DNA of 64,000 nucleotides from Burkholderia sp. D-99 (GTDB lineage Bacteria > Pseudomonadota > Gammaproteobacteria > Burkholderiales > Burkholderiaceae): NCBI RefSeq assembly GCF_011605345.1, contig NZ_JAAOXM010000002.1, positions 806,001 to 870,000 of the forward strand. Direction: 5' to 3'. The notes beneath the pieces were generated by a model. That model saw nothing but the letters and a program-made list of their open reading frames with translations, was not told the DNA's origin and made no database searches. Each line of letters begins with the position of its first letter. The first letter of the stretch is position 1. A program made the translations under genes and the position numbers. Shown here piece after piece: positions 16,452-25,758 of this stretch.

Positions 16452-17825
16452 TCAGCCGGCGGGCGATGCTGCCGGAGCCGACATCGCGACCGGCGTCGAC
16501 CACGCAGCCGACGCCAGGCGCGTGCGCGCGTCGAGGGCCACGCGGTTGAACGCGACCCGCCGTTCGCCCTTCAGCGTCGCCGCTTTGGCGGCCTGCACGA
16601 GTTCGACCGGGTCGACGAGACGGTCATGCCGCCGTACCTCGAAGTGCAGATGCGGCCCCGTGGCCGTGCCCGTGCTGCCAACCGCGCCGACTCGCTGGCC
16701 GCGCGCGACCCGCGTGCCGGTTCGCAGCGTCGGCTCGAATGCCGACAGGTGCGCGTAGTACGACGCATAGCCGCCGTCATGGCGAATCACCACGTACTTC
16801 CCGTAGCCACGCGGCTCGGTGCCGATGAACGTCACGACGCCGCGCTCCGATGCATGAACCGCACGGCCTGCCGGCGCCGCAAGATCGACGCCCGAATGCA
16901 CGTGACGCGCGCCGCTCACCGGATGCACGCGCGTGCCGAACGGCGAGCTGATCCGCTTCGCGGCGACCGGCATCGCAAACCGGGCGCCGGCGAGCGGCAT
17001 GCCGTCGAGGTCGTAGTAAGCGCCCCGCGAGCCCGCTTGCGGCGCAAACCACACGCCCGTCACGTGCTGCCCGCGAAAGCGGATGTCGAGCGCCGTCACG
17101 CGCACGCGGCCTGGCCGCGTCGCGCTGCCGTCCGGTTCAAATGCGACGCGGAAGGTGTCGCCGATCCCGCCGCGCAGCTTCGGATCGATGCGTCCTGCGA
17201 GCATGCGGACGATTTGCGCGGCGACGCCGGCCGGCAGCTCGGCACGTGCCAGCGACGTGTGCAGGCTGCCGGCGATCGTGCCGGCGCGCGTGCCGCGATC
17301 CGGCTCGGCCAGCGTGAACGGTTCGGCCGATGCCAGATCGACTGCGCCCCGTTCGAACGCCGGCTGCGTGACCATCGAGGGCAACGCCGACGCCAGCCCG
17401 TAGTCGAACCGCGACGCGTAGCCGCGTTCGACCGCATCACGCGCCGCATCGCACAGCACGCGGTAGGCAACGCATGCGCCGAAGCGAGCGACCGGATCAT
17501 CGCGACCGGTGCCCGTCGACATGTTCGACGCATGCAATGGATACGCGATATCGAGCGGCGCTGCCGCCGATGCGCGCAAGCCGCCCCACGCCGTCCGCGC
17601 GGAACTGTAAAAGGGCACGTCGACAAGGTCGGTCGTTTCCGCCGTCACCGGCGCGAGGGGCGCGGCGTCGTGAGCGGCCTGCGCGGCCGCACCGTGAACG
17701 CCGGCCGCGCAGGCCGTCGCGATGACGCCGCGCAACAGCACACGACGAATCGGGAAACACGAGGCGCCGCGCCGGGCGGGTTGACCTTGTTCGCGTGCGA
17801 GACGGAAACGCTGGTCGAACCGCAT
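16452..17825 (-). CDS. M23 (LytM-type) peptidoglycan endopeptidase, secreted
   Basis: The ATG at 17825 gives 457 residues; a TTG seven codons earlier is the only longer choice. A basic N-terminus and hydrophobic segment (LLRGVIATACAAGVHGAAAQ, about 31-50) form a signal peptide. The C-terminal M23 domain carries the zinc ligands: HSGVD (about 310-314) and HLHFE (about 392), after SPFGTRVHP. The motifs are intact, so it is likely an active metallo-endopeptidase cutting peptide crosslinks in the wall. The middle region (about 90-290, with DIRFRGQHVTGVWF) resembles the OapA/Csd3-type domains that precede M23 domains. It has its own terminator and no operon partner. Confidence 0.9.
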   Translation of the reverse strand: MRFDQRFRLAREQGQPARRGASCFPIRRVLLRGVIATACAAGVHGAAAQAAHDAAPLAPVTAETTDLVDVPFYSSARTAWGGLRASAAAPLDIAYPLHASNMSTGTGRDDPVARFGACVAYRVLCDAARDAVERGYASRFDYGLASALPSMVTQPAFERGAVDLASAEPFTLAEPDRGTRAGTIAGSLHTSLARAELPAGVAAQIVRMLAGRIDPKLRGGIGDTFRVAFEPDGSATRPGRVRVTALDIRFRGQHVTGVWFAPQAGSRGAYYDLDGMPLAGARFAMPVAAKRISSPFGTRVHPVSGARHVHSGVDLAAPAGRAVHASERGVVTFIGTEPRGYGKYVVIRHDGGYASYYAHLSAFEPTLRTGTRVARGQRVGAVGSTGTATGPHLHFEVRRHDRLVDPVELVQAAKAATLKGERRVAFNRVALDARTRLASAAWSTPVAMSAPAASPAG

Positions 17826-18157
17826 GACGTCGTCACTCGCTATCAATGAAAAATCGGGAAGAAACCGGATATCGCGGAGGAACTGGCATCGCGAACCGGC
17901 AACCTGAAAGCGAGTGTATCGGCGTCCCTGAAACGGCTAAATAGGACAAATCTTATTTTCAGGAACCTTCGCTTAGTACACGAACGAAATCCCGATCGCG
18001 CCGTCCGACAGCATGCCGCTCGGACCCCATGCATGCATTCGCGCGAACCATCGCATGGCGTTTGCAGTCGAAGGCTGCCTGCGCGCGAACCCGTGCCTGC
18101 CCGAACGCGGCGGGACCCTCGCGTATCGCGCAACCTGTCACCCAACCGGAATCCCGC
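17826..18157. other. Divergent promoter region, peptidase versus mscS
   Basis: No gene was accepted. The stretch 17930-17965 is AT-rich and is the likely promoter zone for both divergent genes. The open plus-strand frame from 18029 is an N-terminal over-extension of the channel gene. Confidence 0.5.
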
Positions 18158-19027
18158 ATGTTTCTCGATCAACTTCATCCGGAACGCTGGACGTTCCTGT
18201 GGAACGCGCTGTCCACCCTCTCAATCAAGCTGTGCGCCGGCCTCGCGCTGCTCGTCGCCGGCTGGTGGCTGTCGAAACGCCTCGGCAACTGGCTGAACCG
18301 GCTGCTGGCGAACAAGGAGCGCGTCGACGACACGCTGCGGCCGATCCTCTGCGACGTCGCCGTGTGGGGCATCCGGATCGTCGCGATCGTCGGCGCGCTG
18401 TCGCAGCTCGGCATCGAGACCGCGAGCATCGTCGCGGTGCTGGGCGCGGCCGGCCTCGCGATCGGGCTCGCGCTGCAGGGCACGATGCAGAACATCGCGG
18501 CCGGCATCATGCTCCTGCTGCTGCGGCCGTTCAAGGTCGGCGACTTTATCGACGGCGGCACGGGTGTCGCGGGCACCGTCGACGAAGTCGGGCTCTTCAT
18601 GACGCGGCTGACGAAGCCGGACGGCATCTGCGAATACGTACCGAACAGCGCGCTGTGGGGCAGCTCGATCCGCAACTACACGCGCAATCCGACGCGCCGC
18701 CTCGATCTCGAAGTGGAAGTGTCGGTGCACGACGATATCGATCGCGCGCTCGATGCGCTGCGTGCGTTGGCCATCGCCGATCCCGACGTGCTGCAGGAAC
18801 CGGCGCCGGACGTGATGGTGATGCGCTTCGACGACAGCACGGTGGTGGCGAACATGCGCGTATGGACGCACACCGACACGTTCTGGGCGATGCGCTGGCG
18901 CCTCGCGCGCCAGGTGCGCCAGACCCTCGCCGATGCGAACTGCGCGCTGCCGATCCGCACGCGCGAGCTGCATATCGTGCACGATGCGGAGCGCCGAGCC
19001 GACAGCACGCGAGCACGCGCGCTGTAA
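18158..19027 (+). CDS. mscS: Small-conductance mechanosensitive channel MscS
   Basis: It encodes 289 residues from ATG 18158, matching the 286 of E. coli MscS. Three N-terminal membrane segments are followed by the pore helix TM3 with its glycine/alanine pattern (VLGAAGLAIGLALQGTMQNI). The conserved beta-domain follows (PFKVGDFI and YVPNSALWGSSIRNY), then the alpha/beta vestibule. It opens under membrane tension to release solutes on hypo-osmotic shock. A longer in-frame start at 18029 would add a basic, non-conserved stretch and is rejected. The gene is monocistronic, ending in a very strong hairpin shared with the convergent operon. Confidence 0.93.
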   Translation: MFLDQLHPERWTFLWNALSTLSIKLCAGLALLVAGWWLSKRLGNWLNRLLANKERVDDTLRPILCDVAVWGIRIVAIVGALSQLGIETASIVAVLGAAGLAIGLALQGTMQNIAAGIMLLLLRPFKVGDFIDGGTGVAGTVDEVGLFMTRLTKPDGICEYVPNSALWGSSIRNYTRNPTRRLDLEVEVSVHDDIDRALDALRALAIADPDVLQEPAPDVMVMRFDDSTVVANMRVWTHTDTFWAMRWRLARQVRQTLADANCALPIRTRELHIVHDAERRADSTRARAL

Positions 19028-19030
19028 ACA

Positions 19031-19069
19031 GCGAAGGCCGCGAAGCCTGTTCCGCTTCGCGGCCTTCGC
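19031..19069. terminator. 15-bp perfect-stem bidirectional terminator
   Basis: GCGAAGGCCGCGAAG (19031-19045) pairs perfectly with 19055-19069 around a 9-base loop, lying between the convergent mscS and substrate-binding protein genes. No T-run flanks it. Confidence 0.7.
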
Positions 19070-19107
19070 GACATCAAGCGCGACGTCAACGCAACGCCAC
19101 CGCTGCG

Positions 19108-20241
19108 TCACATCTTGACGATATCCAGCAGCGCCTTCTTCCCGCTCTTGTACGTGAACACCGAGATCGCGCCGTGCTTCAGGTCGCCCTGCGGCGTGAA
19201 GCTCGTTTCGCCGATCACGCCGCGATAGTCGGTGGCCGGCATCGCGGCCAGCACCTTCGCCGGGTCCGTCGAGTTCGCGCGCTTCATCGCGTCGACGATG
19301 ACGTACACCGCGTCGTACGAGAACGGCGCATACACCTGCATCGGCTGGTGGTAACGCGTTTCGTAGCGCTTCGCGAACGCCGCACCACCCGGCATCTTCT
19401 CGAGCGCGATGCCGGCTTCGGAGCACACGACGTTGTCGGACGCCGGGCCCGCGAGCTTCGGCAGGTCGGTCGAGCACACACCGTCGCCGGCGAGGATCTT
19501 CGCGCGCATGCCGAGCTGGCGCGCCTGCTTCGCGAGCGGGCCGCCCGTCGCGTCCATCCCGCCGTACATGATCGCGTCCGGGTTCGCGCCCTTGATCTTC
19601 GTGAGGATCGCGCGGAAGTCGATCGCCTTGTCGTTGGTCGCGTCACGCGACACGACCTTCATGCCGGCTGCCTTCGCGGCCTTCTCGAACTCGGTCGCGA
19701 GGCCCTGCCCGTACGCGGTCGAATCGTCGACCACGGCCACCGTCTTGATGCCCATGTTCTTCGCCGCATACATCGCGAGCGCCGGCCCCTGCTGCGCGTC
19801 GGTCGCGACGACGCGATAGGTCGTCTTGAAGCCCTGCTGCGTGTACGTCGGGTTGGTCGCGGCCTGCGAGATCTGCACGACGCCGCCGTCGCGATACACG
19901 CGCGACGCCGGAATCGACGTGCCCGAGTTGTGATGGCCTACGACACCGACGACCTTGTCGTCGACGAGCCGCTGCGCGACCTGCGTCGCGGTGCGCGGGT
20001 CTCCCGCGTCGTCCTGCGCGTCGAGCTGCAGCGTGACCTTCTTGCCGCCGATCACGAGCCCCTTCGCATTGATTTCCTCGACCGCAAGCCGCGCGCCGTT
20101 CTCGCTGTCCTTGCCGAGATGCGCGATCGCGCCGGTCAGCGGCGCGACGTGGCCGATGCGCACGATCTCGTCCGCGTGCGCGGGCAGCGCGCACGTAAGC
20201 GCCGCCGCCGCGGCGAGTGTCGTCATGGGATGTCGAAGCAT
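19108..20241 (-). CDS. LivJ-type periplasmic substrate-binding protein (branched-chain amino acid ABC family)
   Basis: The ATG at 20241 follows AGGAG; the longer open frame is rejected. It encodes 377 residues with a signal peptide (MLRHPMTTLAAAAALTCALP, cleaved after AHA). The mature protein opens EIVRIGHVAPLTGAIAHLGK, the standard Leu/Ile/Val-binding opening, and keeps the two-lobed layout with VVGHHNSGTSIPA and YGGMDATGGPLAKQ. It is the third gene after an amidohydrolase and ornithine cyclodeaminase. No permease or ATPase genes are nearby, so it must use components encoded elsewhere. Context points to an ornithine-, proline- or polyamine-related ligand rather than leucine; that is inference. 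Confidence 0.9.
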   Translation of the reverse strand: MLRHPMTTLAAAAALTCALPAHADEIVRIGHVAPLTGAIAHLGKDSENGARLAVEEINAKGLVIGGKKVTLQLDAQDDAGDPRTATQVAQRLVDDKVVGVVGHHNSGTSIPASRVYRDGGVVQISQAATNPTYTQQGFKTTYRVVATDAQQGPALAMYAAKNMGIKTVAVVDDSTAYGQGLATEFEKAAKAAGMKVVSRDATNDKAIDFRAILTKIKGANPDAIMYGGMDATGGPLAKQARQLGMRAKILAGDGVCSTDLPKLAGPASDNVVCSEAGIALEKMPGGAAFAKRYETRYHQPMQVYAPFSYDAVYVIVDAMKRANSTDPAKVLAAMPATDYRGVIGETSFTPQGDLKHGAISVFTYKSGKKALLDIVKM

Positions 20242-20317
20242 GTCTGTCTCCTGGTCAGTCTCGTGGGTCCCGTTCAACGCGGGACGTGTTGTGGTTCGGA
20301 TGACGAATCGGTTTCGG

Positions 20318-21394
20318 TCAATGGCGCAGCGCGGCCTGCACCGCATGGCCCGCCGCGGCCGGCACGTTGCCGGTCTCGCCGCGCACGGCGACGCCGTACA
20401 GGTCCTTCGGATCGCGCGGCACGGGAATCAGGTCGAGCTCGATCCCGATGTCGCGCTCGCGCGCCGCCGCGTTCAGGTAGCGCAGCGCCGAGAAATCCTC
20501 GAGCGCGAAGCCGACCGAATCGAACACCGTCACCTGTGCATCCGATTCACGGCCCGGTTCGGCACCCGACACGATCCGCGCGAACTCGATCACCGGAAAA
20601 TCCGCCGGCATCTGCTGGATATCGCCTTCGATGCGCGTCTGCGGCTCGTATTCGACGACGACGCGCGCACGCCGCAGCACGTCCGCATGCAGCTCGGTCT
20701 TGCCCGGGCAATCGCCGCCCACGGCGTTCACGTGCATCCCGTCCTCGATCATGTCCGGCGTCAGGATCGTCGCGTTGGTCTTGTCCGCGGTGACCGTCGT
20801 CACGATGTCCGCGCCGCGCACGGCATCCGCCGCCGATGCGCAGCGGATCACGCGCAGCCCCGCGAACGGCGCGAGGTTGCGGATCAGCTTGTCGGTCGCG
20901 GCCGGATCGATGTCGAACACGCGCAGTTCGTCGATGCCGAGCATCTCGTGGAACGCGATCGCCTGGAATTCGCTCTGCGCGCCGTTGCCGATCAGCGCCA
21001 TCGAACGCGCATCGGCGCGCGCGAGAAAGCGCGCAACCAGCGCGGAGGTCGCGGCCGTGCGGATCGCCGTCGTCAGCGTCATCTCGCTCAACAGCAGCGG
21101 ATAGCCGGTATCGACGTCGGCCAGCACGCCGAACGCCATCACCGTCAGCAGGTCGGCCCGGGTGTTCTTCGGATGGCCGTTCACGTACTTGAACGCGTAC
21201 AGCCGCGCGTCCGAGGTCGGCATCAGTTCGATCACGCCATCGGTCGAATGGCTGGCGAGGCGTGCGGTCTTCTCGAACGTCTCCCAGCGCCGGTAGTCCT
21301 GCTCGATATACGAGGCCATCGTCGTCAGGATCTGCGTCATCCCGACTTCGGCCACGAGCGTCGACACGCTCGTCACATCCAGGTATCGCGTCAT
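20318..21394 (-). CDS. Ornithine cyclodeaminase family protein
   Basis: This 358-residue protein of the ornithine cyclodeaminase/mu-crystallin family should convert L-ornithine to L-proline and ammonia using NAD. The Rossmann region reads SMALIGNGAQSEFQAIAFHE, the family's GNGAQ(S/A) cofactor loop. TDGVIELMPTSDARLYAFKY in the N-terminal half carries the substrate-site region, and NAVGGDCPGKTELH is the conserved catalytic aspartate segment. It lies 60 bases after the amidohydrolase gene and 76 before the binding protein, consistent with one operon. Relatives can act on other amino acids, so the substrate is probable rather than certain. Confidence 0.9.
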   Translation of the reverse strand: MTRYLDVTSVSTLVAEVGMTQILTTMASYIEQDYRRWETFEKTARLASHSTDGVIELMPTSDARLYAFKYVNGHPKNTRADLLTVMAFGVLADVDTGYPLLLSEMTLTTAIRTAATSALVARFLARADARSMALIGNGAQSEFQAIAFHEMLGIDELRVFDIDPAATDKLIRNLAPFAGLRVIRCASAADAVRGADIVTTVTADKTNATILTPDMIEDGMHVNAVGGDCPGKTELHADVLRRARVVVEYEPQTRIEGDIQQMPADFPVIEFARIVSGAEPGRESDAQVTVFDSVGFALEDFSALRYLNAAARERDIGIELDLIPVPRDPKDLYGVAVRGETGNVPAAAGHAVQAALRH

Positions 21395-21454
21395 GCCCTT
21401 GCTCCACGGTTGCGGCGGCCGGTGGGCCGCCGTTTAAACGGTCGGCGCCGCGCG

Positions 21455-22492
21455 TTACGCGCGCCCTTCGAATCCCAGCAGCACGTTGACCGCATTGATG
21501 CCGATCTCGTCGACCATGTAGCCGCCTTCCATCACGAACAGCGTCGGCAGGTTCAGGCGCGCGAGCGCCGCGCCGATGCGCAGGTAGTCGGGCGAGCGCA
21601 GCCGGAAATGGCTGATCGGATCGTGCTCGAAGGTGTCGACGCCGAGCGACACGACGAGCGCGTCGGGCGCATGCGCGGCGATCGCCGCGGCCGCGTGGTC
21701 GAGCGCCGCCGAGTAGGTGTCCCACAGCGTGCCCTTCGGCAGCGGCAGGTTCAGGTTGAACCCTTCGCCCGCGCCGGTGCCGCGCTCTTGCGCATAGCCG
21801 GAGAAGTACGGGTACGACACCGCCGGTTCGCCGTGGATCGACGCGAACAGCACGTCCGCGCGATCGTAGAAGATGTCCTGCGTGCCGTTGCCGTGGTGGA
21901 AATCGACGTCGAGCACCGCGACGCGCGCGGCGCCCTGCGCGATGCAGTGCTGCGCGGCGATCGCCGCGTTGTTCAGGTAGCAATAGCCGCCCATGTACTC
22001 GCGGCCCGCGTGATGGCCGGGCGGGCGGCACAGCGCGAACGCCGCGCGCGCCGCGCCGCTCGACAGCAGGTCGGCGCCGGTGAGCGCCGAGTTCGCACTC
22101 GCGCTCACGGCATCCCACGTGCCCGCGTTGATCGGCGCGCCGGCGTCCATCGCGTAGAAGCCGAGCTTGCCGTCGATGAACGCGGGCGGCGTCGCGGCGG
22201 CCGGCATCGCGCGCACCGGCCACACGAGCGGCAGCGCCTGGCAGGTTCGGCCCGTCGCGGTCCACTCGTCCCACGCGCCGGCGAGGAAATCGACGTAGCG
22301 CGCGCTGTGCGCGGCCGCGTAGTGCGCGCGATCGAACGGTTTCGGCGCGATCACGTCGCCCAGGCCGGCGGCGCGCACCTGCGCGAGCACCGTTTCGGCG
22401 CGAAGGGGGTTTTCGAACGAATCGGTGATCGCGCCGTCTTTCAGTTCGACGCCGCGATGCAATTGGTGATCGCTGCTGTAGACCGTGAGCAT
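21455..22492 (-). CDS. Histone deacetylase-family amidohydrolase (acetylpolyamine amidohydrolase-like)
   Basis: The ATG at 22492 gives 345 residues; the earlier in-frame start runs into the divergent regulator's promoter. The arginase/deacetylase-fold zinc site is complete: CRPPGHHAG (His pair), DVDFHHGNGTQDIFY (Asp and His ligands) and the later EGGYM. Bacterial relatives deacetylate acetylated polyamines or other N-acetyl amines. It heads an operon with ornithine cyclodeaminase and a periplasmic binding protein, opposite an Lrp regulator. That suggests removal of an acyl group from an imported ornithine- or polyamine-like compound before cyclisation. The exact substrate is unproven. Confidence 0.88.
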   Translation of the reverse strand: MLTVYSSDHQLHRGVELKDGAITDSFENPLRAETVLAQVRAAGLGDVIAPKPFDRAHYAAAHSARYVDFLAGAWDEWTATGRTCQALPLVWPVRAMPAAATPPAFIDGKLGFYAMDAGAPINAGTWDAVSASANSALTGADLLSSGAARAAFALCRPPGHHAGREYMGGYCYLNNAAIAAQHCIAQGAARVAVLDVDFHHGNGTQDIFYDRADVLFASIHGEPAVSYPYFSGYAQERGTGAGEGFNLNLPLPKGTLWDTYSAALDHAAAAIAAHAPDALVVSLGVDTFEHDPISHFRLRSPDYLRIGAALARLNLPTLFVMEGGYMVDEIGINAVNVLLGFEGRA

Positions 22493-22607
22493 GGTTATCT
22501 GTTGCGGTGAGGGTGGCAACAGTTTATTGACGGCGACCGGCAATAGCTTTGCTTTTGACGCGCACCTTTCGTACAATTTTGAGAAAACCGCCTACGGAAT
22601 CCCGGAA

Positions 22608-23096
22608 ATGAGCAAAATTCGCGCTTCGGCCGAACTGGATGGCGTCGACCGCGCCATGCTGCGCCTGCTGCAGGACGACGGCGCGCTGTCGAACGCGACG
22701 CTCGGCGAGAAGCTGTCGCTGAGCGTCACGCCCTGCTGGCGCCGCCGCAAGCGGCTCGAGGACGAAGGCGTGATCACCGGCTACCAGGCGAATCTCGACC
22801 GGCGCGCGCTCGGCATGAACGTGTTCGCGTTCGTGCAGGTGACGTTCAACATGCATTCCGACCAGGATTCCGATCACTTCGAGGACGTGATCCGGCAACA
22901 CGACGAGGTGCTGTCGTGCCACAAGATCACCGGCGCGGCCGACTACATCCTGCAGGTCGTCGCGGCCGATCTCGACGCGTATGCCGAATTCGTCGAGCGC
23001 GTGCTGCGCAAGCAGGGCGGGGTTTCGTCGATCCAGTCGAGCCTCGCGTTGCGCGAAGTGAAGTTCTCGTCGCGCGTGCCGGTGCCGGGCGGCTGA
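22608..23096 (+). CDS. Lrp/AsnC-family regulator of the amidohydrolase operon
   Basis: This 162-residue protein has the standard Lrp layout. The N-terminal HTH (LDGVDRAMLRLLQDDGALSN, then LGEKLSLSVTPCWRRRKRLE) is followed by a RAM effector domain (VFAFVQVTFNM.., DYILQVVAADLDAYAEFVER). It is transcribed away from the amidohydrolase gene with 115 bp between starts, the usual place for a local Lrp-type activator that senses an amino acid. A TACAAT hexamer at 22572-22577 is a likely -10 for this gene. The ligand may be ornithine, proline or the imported substrate; this is inference. Confidence 0.9.
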   Translation: MSKIRASAELDGVDRAMLRLLQDDGALSNATLGEKLSLSVTPCWRRRKRLEDEGVITGYQANLDRRALGMNVFAFVQVTFNMHSDQDSDHFEDVIRQHDEVLSCHKITGAADYILQVVAADLDAYAEFVERVLRKQGGVSSIQSSLALREVKFSSRVPVPGG

Positions 23097-23161
23097 ACGA
23101 TGCGGCGAACGCACGGGCCGTCCGCCGATTCTCCGAATACTCATCCCATGGAGCACCACCT

Positions 23162-23449
23162 ATGATGCGCTTCACCCCTTCCCTGTCGCTGGCCGCCACG
23201 CTGGCCTGCGCGTTCGCATTGAGCGCCTGTGCGGCACCATCCGCGCCGCCGGCTCAAGCGTCGGCGCCGCCCGCACCGCCGATGGTCGGCGGCGATCGCG
23301 ACGCGCACGGCTGCATCGGCTCGGCCGGCTATTCGTGGTGCGAAGCAACGCAACAATGCGAGCGCCCGTGGGAACTGGCGAAGCAGAAGGGCTTCGCGAA
23401 TTCGGCGCAAGCGTACGACCAGTTCTGCCGGAACGGTGCCGCGAAGTAA
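23162..23449 (+). CDS. Small cysteine-containing lipoprotein
   Basis: This 95-residue protein begins with a signal peptide ending in lipobox LSAC (cysteine at about 23), followed by a Pro/Ala-rich spacer (APSAPPAQASAPPAPP). The mature domain reads DAHGCIGSAGYSWCEATQQC then ERPWELAKQKGF, with four cysteines likely paired in the periplasm. The GC.GSAGY.WCE...C.RPWEL pattern recurs in small Burkholderia exported proteins as I recall, but I cannot name a function. It is probably anchored in the outer membrane, and is preceded by a GGAG ribosome site. Confidence 0.75.
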   Translation: MMRFTPSLSLAATLACAFALSACAAPSAPPAQASAPPAPPMVGGDRDAHGCIGSAGYSWCEATQQCERPWELAKQKGFANSAQAYDQFCRNGAAK

Positions 23450-23623
23450 AGTGACGTGACGTCACGCGATCGTGTCGCGGCGCGCTGCCGCGACACGACA
23501 CAATATTCCCCGAAAACCCCTCCCGATCCCGCGCAGTTATCCACACGTTTCCCGGTTCCGCCGACCGTCATTCCGGAAACCCGGACACGCAAAAAACCCC
23601 ACGAAAGCAACGGTATTTTTCGT

Positions 23624-23653
23624 TTGTGACACAGCAAACGAGTTCGGTTACAT
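23624..23653 (+). promoter_or_regulatory. Candidate mqo promoter
   Basis: TTGTGA (23624-23629) and TTACAT (23648-23653) are spaced 18 bases apart in an AT-richer patch. The resulting 5' untranslated leader to the mqo start would exceed 300 bases. Confidence 0.4.
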
Positions 23654-23864
23654 TACGCGCCCCTTGCCACCCCGCCCCCGCAAAACGCGTCGCGCGCGGC
23701 CTCTTTCCACGCAGCCTGAAGCGCGTTCCGCGCAGGCTTGCCGCAAGGGCCCGGGCGCGTTGTGCGCCACTGTGACGCAGGCGCTTGCCTGCCCGCAGGA
23801 AGCCGATCCGAAGGTGTCCTTCCCGACGGTTTCGCGTGCGCAAATGCAACGGCGCGCGGCGACG

Positions 23865-23902
23865 ATCCGGAATTCCGGATTCGCGATCCGGATCTCCGGA
23901 TC
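23865..23902. promoter_or_regulatory. Two adjacent palindromes in the mqo leader
   Basis: ATCCGGAATTCCGGAT (23865-23880) is a perfect 16-bp palindrome. GATCCGGA and TCCGGATC (23885-23902) flank a 2-base centre in a second. Both share the ATCCGGA half site. They lie about 75-115 bases before the start codon and could be paired operator sites or RNA hairpins. Confidence 0.45.
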
Positions 23903-23978
23903 CGCGTTTCACCGCGGTCGACACGCGCGCCGGGCGGCTTGGCAAACCGATGCATCCAAGTTGAAAAAGGGATCTGCT

Positions 23979-25622
23979 GTGATCAAAACGTTACGGGTAA
24001 TACTGTCGGCGCTCGCGCTGTGCGTCGCGACATCGTCCGCGCACGCCGCCGATACGAAGAAGGTCGACGTCCTGCTGGTGGGCGGCGGCATCATGAGCTC
24101 GACGCTCGGCGTCTGGCTGCACGAGCTTCAACCTGACTGGTCGATGACGATGGTCGAGCGCCTCGACGGCGTCGCACTGGAAAGCTCGAACGGCTGGAAC
24201 AACGCCGGCACCGGCCACTCGGCCCTCGCCGAACTCAACTACACGCCGGAGAAGGCGGACGGCAAGGTCGACATCTCGAAGGCGATCGAGATCAACGAGT
24301 CGTTCCAGATCTCGCGCCAGTTCTGGGCGTGGCAGGTCAAGCAGGGCGTGCTGAAGAACCCGCGCTCGTTCATCAACTCGACGCCGCACATGAGCTTCGT
24401 GTGGGGTGACGACAATGTCCGCTTCCTGAAGAAGCGCTACGAGGCGCTGCAGGCCAGCCCGCTGTTCCGCGGGATGCAGTATTCGGAAGACTACGACCAG
24501 ATCAAGCAGTGGGTGCCGCTGATGATGGAAGGCCGCGACCGCAACCAGAAGGTCGCGGCAACGTGGACGCCGATCGGCACCGACGTGAACTTCGGCGAAA
24601 TCACGCGCCAGTTCGTCGGCTACCTGAAGACGCAGCCGAACTTCACGCTGTCGCTGTCGAGCGAAGTGCGCGAGATCACGCGCAATGCCGACGGCACGTG
24701 GCACGTGACGTGGGTCAAGCTGCACTCGGATGAACCCGCGCAGTCGGTCGACGCGAAGTTCGTGTTCATCGGCGCGGGCGGCGGTGCGCTGCACCTGCTG
24801 CAGGCATCGGGCATCCCCGAGGCGAAGGACTACGGCGCGTTCCCGGTCGGCGGCTCGTTCCTCGTGACGGAGAACCCCGAGGTCGTGAAGCAGCATCTCG
24901 CGAAGGCGTACGGCAAGGCGTCGGTCGGCTCGCCGCCGATGTCGGTGCCGCACCTCGACACGCGGATCATCGACGGCAAGAAGATCATCCTGTTCGGGCC
25001 GTTCGCGACGTTCTCGACCAAGTTCCTGAAGAACGGTTCGTACTTCGACCTGCTCAAGAGCACCAACACGCATAACGTCGCGCCGATGATGCGTGTGGGC
25101 GTGGACGAATTCCCGCTGGTCCAGTACCTCGCCGGCCAGCTGATGCTGTCCGACGACGACCGCTTCAACGCGTTGAAGGAATACTTCCCGAACGCGAAGA
25201 AGGAAGACTGGCGCCTGTGGCAGGCCGGCCAGCGCGTGCAGATCATCAAGCGCGACCCGGTGAAGGGTGGCGTGCTGAAGCTCGGAACCGAGATCGTCAG
25301 CTCGCAGGACGGCAGCATCGCGGGCCTGCTGGGTGCGTCGCCGGGTGCGTCGACGGCTGCACCGATCATGCTGAACCTGATGAAGAAGGTGTTCAAGGAC
25401 AAGGTCGCGACGCCCGAGTGGCAGCAGAAGATCCATCAGATCGTGCCGAGCTACGGCACGAAGCTGAACGACAGCCCGGCGAAGGTCGTCGAGGAATGGA
25501 CGTACACGAGCGACGTGCTGCAGCTCTCGCCGCCGCCGAAGATCGACATGGCGACGCCGTCGCAGGCGACGGGCACGGCCCCGGCGCGCCCGGCGAAGGC
25601 CGCGGCCGACATGGCGCTGTAA
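23979..25622 (+). CDS. mqo: Malate:quinone oxidoreductase with N-terminal signal-like segment
   Basis: It oxidises malate to oxaloacetate, passing electrons to the quinone pool. The GTG at 23979 follows AAAAAGGG and gives 547 residues. The FAD Rossmann motif [19 protein letters not shown] starts at about 29. [20 protein letters not shown] and [13 protein letters not shown] are strongly conserved in the family. Unusually, the first 24 residues ([20 protein letters not shown], then AHAAD) look like a cleavable Sec signal, whereas MQO is classically a peripheral protein on the cytoplasmic face. The C-terminal tail ([18 protein letters not shown]) is low-complexity. A T-tailed terminator follows. 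Confidence 0.93.
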   Translation: MIKTLRVILSALALCVATSSAHAADTKKVDVLLVGGGIMSSTLGVWLHELQPDWSMTMVERLDGVALESSNGWNNAGTGHSALAELNYTPEKADGKVDISKAIEINESFQISRQFWAWQVKQGVLKNPRSFINSTPHMSFVWGDDNVRFLKKRYEALQASPLFRGMQYSEDYDQIKQWVPLMMEGRDRNQKVAATWTPIGTDVNFGEITRQFVGYLKTQPNFTLSLSSEVREITRNADGTWHVTWVKLHSDEPAQSVDAKFVFIGAGGGALHLLQASGIPEAKDYGAFPVGGSFLVTENPEVVKQHLAKAYGKASVGSPPMSVPHLDTRIIDGKKIILFGPFATFSTKFLKNGSYFDLLKSTNTHNVAPMMRVGVDEFPLVQYLAGQLMLSDDDRFNALKEYFPNAKKEDWRLWQAGQRVQIIKRDPVKGGVLKLGTEIVSSQDGSIAGLLGASPGASTAAPIMLNLMKKVFKDKVATPEWQQKIHQIVPSYGTKLNDSPAKVVEEWTYTSDVLQLSPPPKIDMATPSQATGTAPARPAKAAADMAL

Positions 25623-25650
25623 CGCGTCCGGCCCCGATTCGCCGCACCGC

Positions 25651-25677
25651 ACGGCCGCCCTCCGGGGCGGCCGTTTT
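25651..25677 (+). terminator. Terminator of mqo
   Basis: ACGGCCGCCC and GGGCGGCCGT pair over 10 bp with a TCCG loop, ending in TTTTA, 28 bases after the mqo stop. Confidence 0.8.
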
Positions 25678-25758
25678 ACATGGCGGATGGGGATGGAGCG
25701 GCGTGCTTCGTGCTGCGGGGGCTGCGTCGGCTGCTACATTGCACGTCGCAGCGCTGCC

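Noticed and set aside
18029-18157. Extended N-terminus of MscS
   Set aside because: It would add 43 basic, non-conserved residues; starting at 18158 gives the usual family length.
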